Below are positions 57,675 through 64,000 of a DNA stretch of 64,000 nt, piece after piece; positions within the stretch are counted from its first letter, which is position 1, and each line of letters begins with the position of its first letter. The notes under the pieces are model-generated. The model had not been told where the DNA came from and searched no databases. It saw nothing but the letters and a program-made list of their open reading frames with translations. The stretch covers positions 1 through 64,000 of the forward strand of contig JABARS010000004.1 of NCBI GenBank assembly GCA_019187085.1. Reading direction: 5' to 3'. Position numbers and translations under genes: made by a program. This stretch comes from Pseudorhodoplanes sp. (lineage in GTDB: Bacteria > Pseudomonadota > Alphaproteobacteria > Rhizobiales > Xanthobacteraceae).

Positions 57675-58184
57675 ATGGACCAGTCTTCGGGTGAGGGCGG
57701 CACGGCGGTCCGCGAGGGACCGCTCGCCGTCCTCGCACGTCCGCTCGCCGTCGCCGGCGGCCTCGTCGTCCTTGCGGTTGCCGCGATGATCACGGTCAGC
57801 GTGTTCATGCGCTGGCTGATCAACTGGTCGGTGCCCGGCGACATCGAGCTCGTGCAGATCGGCACCGCGCTCGCGGTGTTCGCGTTCCTGCCGCTGTGCC
57901 AGTCGCGCCACGGCAACATCATGGTCGACACCTTCACGCTGCGGCTGCCGCGGCGCGTGCAGGATGCGCTCGATGCGCTCTGGGATCTTGCTTATGCCGG
58001 TATCGCCTTGGTCATCGCCTGGCGGCTCGGCGTCGGCGCCTGGGACACGATCCGCAGCAACACCGTCTCGATGATGCTCGGTTTGCCGACCGGCTGGGCG
58101 ATCGCCGCGGGCGCGGCGATGGTCGGCTTTCTCGCGCTCGTTGCGGTCGCGACCGCGGTGCGGATGCTGCGGAGCGGCCGATGA
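57675..58184 (+). CDS. dctQ: TRAP transporter small permease DctQ (second system)
   Basis: A 169-aa protein with four membrane segments (VAGGLVVLAVAAMITVSVFMRWLI, IGTALAVFAFLPLCQ, LAYAGIALVIAWRLGVG, WAIAAGAAMVGFLALVA) and the DctQ marks CQSRHGNIMVDTF. Ten bp follow dctP; its stop overlaps the dctM ATG (ATGA), so translation is coupled. The operon order P-Q-M is normal, unlike the split first system. Confidence 0.9.
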   Translation: MDQSSGEGGTAVREGPLAVLARPLAVAGGLVVLAVAAMITVSVFMRWLINWSVPGDIELVQIGTALAVFAFLPLCQSRHGNIMVDTFTLRLPRRVQDALDALWDLAYAGIALVIAWRLGVGAWDTIRSNTVSMMLGLPTGWAIAAGAAMVGFLALVAVATAVRMLRSGR

Positions 58185-59500
58185 CCCCGATCGCGATCGC
58201 GGGCCTCGGCTTTGCCGCCATGCTCGTGCTCATTGCACTGCGCATGCCGGTCGGGCTGTCGATGCTGCTCGTCGGCAGCGCCGGCTATATCCATTTCGCC
58301 GGCCTGAACGTGTTCCTGAGCTACATGAATTCGACGCCGTTCTACCTGTTCTCCAATTACACGCTCTCGGTCATCCCGCTTTTCATCCTTATGGGCGCGC
58401 TCGCCGAACGCTCGGGCCTGTCCACCAAATTGTTCAACGCCGCGGCAAACGTCGTCGGCCACCGGCGCGGCGGCATGGGCATGGCGCTGATCGGCGCCTG
58501 CACCGGCTTCGGGGCGATCTGCGGCTCCTCGGTCGCCACCACCGCGACCTTTGCGCGCGCGACGCTGCCGGAATTCGCCCGCAACGGCTATGCCTCGTCC
58601 TTTGCCGCCGGGACCGTCGCCGTCGGCGGCACGCTCGGCATTCTCATCCCGCCCTCGATCATCCTCGTCGTCTACGCGATCACGACCGAGCAGAATATCG
58701 CCAAGCTGTTTATGGCCGCGTTGATTCCCGGCCTGCTGGCCGCATTCTTCTACTGCATCGTGATCGCGATCATCGCCCGCCTCAATCCGGCCGCCGCGCC
58801 GCCGCACGGCCGAGTGCCGGTGCGCGAGCGCGTGCGGGCGCTGATCTCGGTCTGGCCGGTGATCCTCGTCGCCATCGTCGTGGTCGGCGGCATCTATGGC
58901 GGGGTGTTCACCCCGACCGAGGCCGCCGGCGTCGGCGCCGTCGCCATGCTTGCGATCACGCTGCTGCAGGGCAGCCTCGGCTGGCAGGAATTCAAGGACA
59001 GCCTGCTGCAGACCGCCGACACCTCGGCCATGATCTTCGCCATCATCCTCGGCTCGGAGGTGTTCGACGCCTTTCTCGCGCTCTCGCAATTGCCCGCGCA
59101 CGCCGCCGAGCTGGTTGGCTCGCTCGGCCTGCCGGCCTTCGGCGTGATGGCGACGCTGCTCGTCTTCTACATCCTGCTCGGCGCGGTCATGGACGAGCTG
59201 GCCATGATCCTTCTCACCTTGCCGGTCTTCTTCCCGGTCGTGATGGCGCTCGATTTCGGCCTGTCGCCGGAGGAGACCGCGATCTGGTTCGGCATCCTGG
59301 TGCTGATCGTGGTCGGCATCGGGCTGACCTGTCCGCCGATCGGGCTCAATGTGTTCGTGGTCTCCTCGATCGCGCGCGAGGTGCCGATCACCGCGATCTA
59401 TCGCGGCGTGCTGCCGTTCGTTCTCGCCGACATCGTGCGGCTCTCGCTCGTGACTGCGTTCCCGGTGCTGGCGCTGCTGCTGGTGCGGCTGCTGGATTGA
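58181..59500 (+). CDS. dctM: TRAP transporter large permease DctM (second system)
   Basis: A 439-aa membrane protein of about twelve segments. LFSNYTLSVIPLFILMGALAERSG, GAICGSSVATTATFARATLPEFARNGY, GTLGILIPPSIILVVYAI and GLTCPPIGLNVFVV are typical DctM blocks. It is about 110 residues shorter than the DctM of the first system, which lacks a second copy of these blocks here. It overlaps dctQ by four bases and is followed 80 bp later by an enoyl-CoA hydratase gene. Confidence 0.92.
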   Translation: MTPIAIAGLGFAAMLVLIALRMPVGLSMLLVGSAGYIHFAGLNVFLSYMNSTPFYLFSNYTLSVIPLFILMGALAERSGLSTKLFNAAANVVGHRRGGMGMALIGACTGFGAICGSSVATTATFARATLPEFARNGYASSFAAGTVAVGGTLGILIPPSIILVVYAITTEQNIAKLFMAALIPGLLAAFFYCIVIAIIARLNPAAAPPHGRVPVRERVRALISVWPVILVAIVVVGGIYGGVFTPTEAAGVGAVAMLAITLLQGSLGWQEFKDSLLQTADTSAMIFAIILGSEVFDAFLALSQLPAHAAELVGSLGLPAFGVMATLLVFYILLGAVMDELAMILLTLPVFFPVVMALDFGLSPEETAIWFGILVLIVVGIGLTCPPIGLNVFVVSSIAREVPITAIYRGVLPFVLADIVRLSLVTAFPVLALLLVRLLD

Positions 59501-59580
59501 ATGGCTGCCATTCGCCGGCGGCCTCGACCCTCGCCGCCGGATCGGACAGACTTGCCGCGCTGCCCGACAGGAGGAGTGCG

Positions 59581-60381
59581 ATGAGCCTGATGATCGAACG
59601 CGACGGCCCGGTGACCACCTTCATCCGCGACCGGCGCGAAGCGCGCAATGCCATGGATCCGGAAAGCGCGGACGCGCTGACGCAGGCGTTTCTCGATTTC
59701 GACGCCGACCCCGGACAATCCGTTGCCGTGCTCTATGGCGCGGGCGGGGCGTTCTGCGCGGGCTTCGACCTCAAATACGCCGCCGGCCTGCTCGGCAGGC
59801 CGGACCCGCTCGGCGATCTGGCGTTTCCCGAAGGCGAGGACGCCGTGCCGCGCGGGCCGATGGGGCCGACGCGGCTGCAATTATCCAAGCCGGTGATAGC
59901 GGCGATTGCCGGGCCTGCCGTCGCCGGCGGCATGGAGCTTGCGCTGTGGTGCGACCTGCGCGTGATGGAAGAGAGTGCCTTCATGGGCGTCTATTGCCGG
60001 CGCTGGGGCGTGCCGCTGATCGACGGCGGCACCGTGCGGCTGCCGCGCATCGTGGGGCGCGGGCGCGCGCTCGATATCGTCATGACCGGGCGCAAGGTGC
60101 CGGCCGAGGAATGCCATCGCATCGGCCTGTGCGAGCGGCTCGCGCCAGACGGCAAGGCGCGCGAAGCCGCCGAAGCGCTCGCGCACGAGATCGCGCGCTT
60201 CCCGCAGGAATGCATGCGTGCCGACCGGCGCTCCTGCTACCGCCAGGAGGGGCTCGACGAGCAGGCGGCGCTGCGCATGGAATGGGCGAACTCGGTGGCG
60301 ATGGTCGAGGTGTCGGGGGCGGCCGGCGCGCGGCGCTTCGCCGAGGGCAAGGGCCGCGGCGGCGACTTCGCCGACATCTGA
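59581..60381 (+). CDS. Enoyl-CoA hydratase/isomerase (crotonase) family protein
   Basis: A 266-aa protein with the crotonase fold: TTFIRDRREARNAMDPESADALTQAF, the oxyanion-hole segments GAFCAGFDLKYAA and AGPAVAGGMELALWCDLRVMEESAFMG, and RRWGVPLIDGGTVRLPRIVGRGRALDIVMTG. In the hydratase, two Glu (164/144 type) do the chemistry; here the first is replaced in the GVPLIDGG stretch by Asp, so hydratase activity is uncertain and isomerase or other CoA chemistry is possible. It follows the TRAP genes, suggesting catabolism of the imported acid. GGAGG precedes ATG 59581. Confidence 0.85.
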   Translation: MSLMIERDGPVTTFIRDRREARNAMDPESADALTQAFLDFDADPGQSVAVLYGAGGAFCAGFDLKYAAGLLGRPDPLGDLAFPEGEDAVPRGPMGPTRLQLSKPVIAAIAGPAVAGGMELALWCDLRVMEESAFMGVYCRRWGVPLIDGGTVRLPRIVGRGRALDIVMTGRKVPAEECHRIGLCERLAPDGKAREAAEALAHEIARFPQECMRADRRSCYRQEGLDEQAALRMEWANSVAMVEVSGAAGARRFAEGKGRGGDFADI

Positions 60382-60481
60382 TTTTTCCGCACGGTTGCGG
60401 CATGAATCGGCCCTGGCGGATTGACGGCAGGCCGATCTGCGTCAAGAAACGCTTCCAGCCGTTCACAGCAAGGATTGCGAC

Positions 60482-61252
60482 ATGATTTCGATGCTCGATC
60501 CCAAAACCCTGACCGTGTTCGTCACCGGTGCGACCGCCGGTTTCGGCGAGGCCGTCTGCCGGCGCTTTGCCGGCGCCGGCGCGCGTGTGATCGCGACCGG
60601 CCGGCGCATCGAGCGGCTGCAGGCCTTGCAGAAATCGCTCGGCGAGCGCTGCCATATCGTGCCGCTCGACGTGCGCGACCGCGCCGCGGTCGAGGCTGCG
60701 GTCGCGGGCCTGCCGGCGGATTTCCGCAACGTCAATGTCGCGGTCGCCAATGCCGGGCTCGCGCTCGGGCTCGAGTCCGCCCAGGAGGCCAACATGCAGG
60801 ACTGGGAGGACATGATCGACACCAACATCAAGGGCCTGCTCTATACCGTGCGCGCGCTCCTGCCCGGCATGGCCGCGCGCGACGAGGGGCACGTCATCCT
60901 GCTCGGCTCGGTGGCGGGCGACTATCCCTATCCCGGCGGCAATGTCTACGGCGCGAGCAAGGCGTTCGTGAAGCAGCTTGCGCTCAATCTGCGCGCCGAC
61001 CTCATCGGCAAGAACGTGCGCGTGACCTGCATCGAGCCGGGCATGGCGGAGACCGAGTTCTCGCTCGTGCGCTTCAAGGGCGACGAGAGCAAGGCCGCCG
61101 TTCCCTACAAGGGCCTGCATCCGATGTCGGCCGACGACATCGCCGAGACGATCTTCTGGAGTTGCACGCTGCCGCGCCATCTCAACATCAACCGCATGCA
61201 GATGATGCCGGTGATGCAGGCGTTCGGCAATTTCGCGGTGCACCGGAAGTGA
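60482..61252 (+). CDS. Short-chain dehydrogenase (YdfG-like)
   Basis: A 256-aa SDR. TVFVTGATAGFGEAVCRRFA is the Rossmann TGxxxGxG site, VANAGLALGLE the NAG motif, LLGSVAGDYPYPGGNVYGASKAFVKQL carries the Ser-Tyr-Lys triad (S in GSVAG, YxxxK in YGASK), and CIEPGMAETEFS closes the cofactor site. It is close to YdfG, an NADP-dependent 3-hydroxy-acid or serine dehydrogenase. It is 100 bp after the crotonase gene on the same strand and may share its pathway. A second ATG at 60491 would shorten it by three residues. Confidence 0.9.
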   Translation: MISMLDPKTLTVFVTGATAGFGEAVCRRFAGAGARVIATGRRIERLQALQKSLGERCHIVPLDVRDRAAVEAAVAGLPADFRNVNVAVANAGLALGLESAQEANMQDWEDMIDTNIKGLLYTVRALLPGMAARDEGHVILLGSVAGDYPYPGGNVYGASKAFVKQLALNLRADLIGKNVRVTCIEPGMAETEFSLVRFKGDESKAAVPYKGLHPMSADDIAETIFWSCTLPRHLNINRMQMMPVMQAFGNFAVHRK

Positions 61253-61256
61253 CAGT

Positions 61257-61377
61257 CGTCATCCCGGCCGAGGGCCGCAGGCCCACGCGCCGGGATCGTC
61301 CTCCGGATACGAATCGTCGGGTTGCGAATTTGTGGCGAACGGTCCCAGCTCTCGCTTCGCGAAAGGCCGGGATGACG
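61257..61377. repeat. REP/MITE-like intergenic repeat element (121 bp)
   Basis: Perfect 13-bp inverted ends CGTCATCCCGGCC (61257-61269) and GGCCGGGATGACG (61365-61377) bound a 121-bp element with CTCTCGCTTCGCG inside. This is the style of short repeats dispersed between genes in rhizobial and related genomes. It fills the whole gap between the convergent SDR and lipoprotein genes, starting 5 bp after the SDR stop, and may act as a bidirectional transcription block. Confidence 0.75.
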
Positions 61378-61427
61378 GCGCTCACTGACCCGGCATCAGG
61401 TCATAGGGGTGCGGCTGGTCGAGAAGC

Positions 61428-61835
61428 TCAGCGGCTGAGCGTGATCGGCTCGCCGGTCAGCGCGCGTCCGTCGAAGCGCGCGCCGCCGGCATGGGACAAT
61501 TGCCCAAGCGGCTGGCCGTTATGGTCGCGCAACACCAGCGCGCCGCCCTCGAACGCCCAGTGCCGGCTCATGTAGAAATTGCCGGGACAGCCGCCTTCCG
61601 GTGCGAGCGGTCCGCCCGCCATGCCGGGCGCGCTGCCGACCATGACGTAGCATTGTCCGCGGCCCGGCGAGGCCAGCACCCAGCGTCCGGCCAGCTCGAC
61701 CGGCGGGCGGATGCTGCCGGTAAAAGCCGGCTCGGACGCAGAGAAAAACGAACGCTCGCCGCCGCTGCTGCAGGCGGCGAGGGCGAGACTGGTAATCACC
61801 CCGAGCCAGGCGGGGCGGCACGAGAGAATCCTCAT
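61428..61835 (-). CDS. Outer-membrane lipoprotein of the AprI/Inh protease-inhibitor family
   Basis: A 135-aa lipoprotein. The lipobox LAAC (Cys22 region) ends the signal sequence. Residues 47-130 match the Inh family: LAGRWVLASPGRGQCYVMV, GGCPGNFYMSRHWAFEGGALVLRDHNGQPLGQLSHAGGARFDG. In Pseudomonas and Erwinia, Inh blocks secreted metalloproteases in the periplasm; in Brucella the relative Omp19 is an outer-membrane lipoprotein that inhibits proteases. No protease gene is adjacent. Downstream of mmsA's 3' end; separate unit. Confidence 0.86.
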   Translation of the reverse strand: MRILSCRPAWLGVITSLALAACSSGGERSFFSASEPAFTGSIRPPVELAGRWVLASPGRGQCYVMVGSAPGMAGGPLAPEGGCPGNFYMSRHWAFEGGALVLRDHNGQPLGQLSHAGGARFDGRALTGEPITLSR

Positions 61836-61873
61836 GCCGCCGGTTTACCCGCCAAGTATTACCGCATCGTTTG

Positions 61874-63370
<1,497 letters not shown>

Positions 63371-63666
63371 GGACATCCTCCGCTGGATTTTTCGCAGCCG
63401 ACAGCGGCCGGCGCGCTTGCTTCAAGGTTCAAATAGCGCACCGCCCATTGGAGCGCAAAGGATCCGCCCGGCACCGCCGGAAAGGCGAGGCGGCCGCGCC
63501 TGACGGATTGCGGCGGATTTGCCATGCCGGCGGGGCGGCTGGTATTCTTGTTTTTGCACACCGCATGTGTCGAATTCTGCACAGAACCGGCAATGCCGGC
63601 GCGACAGACATCCGGGCGGTGATCGGTCCAAAGGAGCGATCCGCGGCGCGCTCTTAAGGGTTCGGC

Positions 63667-64000
63667 ATGAGGGGCGACCGGTTCGATTGGGATGATCTTC
63701 GCTATTTCCTCGCGGTCGCGCGCGCGGGGCGGCTGACGGCGGCCGCCGTCCGGCTGCAGCAGAACCACACGACGGTGAGCCGGCGCATCGAGGCGCTGGA
63801 AAAGGCGCTCGCCGCGCCGCTCTTCGATCGCGGGCCGCAAGGGTATCGGCTCACCGAATTCGGCCAGCGCCTGCTCGCGACCGCCGAGATGGTTGAGAGC
63901 GCGACGCTTGCCGCGCCGACGAACATACGCGGATCGAAGCCTCCCGTGTCGGGCAGCGTCCGGATTGGCGCGCCCGACGGCTTTGGCACGTTCTTCCTCG
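63667..64000 (+). CDS. LysR-family transcriptional regulator, N-terminal part
   Basis: The first 111 codons of a LysR protein, cut by the window end. FDWDDLRYFLAVARAGRLTAAAVRLQQNHTTVSRRIEALEKALAAPLFDRGPQGYRLTEFG is the complete winged helix-turn-helix; VSGSVRIGAPDGFGTFFL starts the effector domain. It is divergent from mmsA, with a 296-bp gap (63371-63666) that shows no gene, and may control it. A GGAGCG site lies upstream of the ATG at 63667. Confidence 0.9.
   Translation, partial: MRGDRFDWDDLRYFLAVARAGRLTAAAVRLQQNHTTVSRRIEALEKALAAPLFDRGPQGYRLTEFGQRLLATAEMVESATLAAPTNIRGSKPPVSGSVRIGAPDGFGTFFL

Overview
The window reads as a chromosomal segment of a GC-rich alphaproteobacterium, most likely Hyphomicrobiales (Rhizobiales) near the Xanthobacteraceae/Bradyrhizobiaceae. 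Grounds are the DivJ/PleC-type kinase, TIGR02281 aspartic protease, DUF1289, DUF2865 and DUF2059 proteins, small Psd/PssA pair, DUF2783 protein and CtrA-type box. Almost all the DNA is coding. There is one tRNA, tRNA-Val(CAC), one short REP/MITE-like repeat, and no transposase, integrase, phage gene or CRISPR array.

Left part (0-31 kb): the tail of a dihydrolipoamide acyltransferase, dusA, a TauE-type exporter, a PleC/DivJ-like kinase, a GST, a beta-hydroxyacid dehydrogenase, mrp, and piuC divergent from a secreted Gly/Glu-repeat protein. Next come a 2-oxo/organic-acid TRAP transporter split over two converging units (dctP on +, dctQM on -), moaA, an L,D-transpeptidase, a tartrate dehydrogenase, tRNA-Val, and a soluble chemoreceptor with a PilZ domain behind a perfect CtrA-type box. 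Housekeeping genes follow (gph, rpiA, gor, class II DAHP synthase, nadE), interrupted by a beta-barrel protein carrying omptin-like catalytic pairs.

Middle (31-42 kb): an aromatic-catabolism neighbourhood. maiA, a MarR regulator, a PaiB-like protein and a P450 precede a five-gene co-directional set at 36.8-42.0 kb: hmgA, fahA, an atypical metallo-beta-lactamase-fold protein, an MhpA/MhaA-like flavin hydroxylase and a 72-aa DUF2783 protein. The last two resemble the two-component 3-hydroxyphenylacetate 6-hydroxylase MhaA/MhaB, which makes homogentisate. The set together with maiA could therefore take 3-hydroxyphenylacetate (and tyrosine-derived homogentisate) to fumarate and acetoacetate. The MBL protein has lost the residues of one metal site and has no assigned role.

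Right part (42-64 kb): a hybrid kinase, CreA, and a BigR/SqrR-like ArsR repressor divergent from two half-size YeeE/YedE sulfur transporters; two overlapping perfect operator palindromes sit on the promoter between them. Then cysS, a GNAT, a 37-aa membrane peptide, cimA, a Tat-exported deaminase, a LOG protein, an Atm1-type ABC exporter, psd-pssA, a second TRAP transporter (dctPQM) followed by an enoyl-CoA hydratase and an SDR, a repeat element, an Inh-type lipoprotein, mmsA, and a LysR gene cut by the window edge.

The best candidates for new biology are the hmgA-fahA-MBL-mhaAB set with its degenerate MBL enzyme, the double operator of the sulfur switch, the omptin-like barrel, the PilZ chemoreceptor under a CtrA box, and the Gly/Glu-repeat secreted protein next to piuC. 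All functions are inferred from sequence reading alone.
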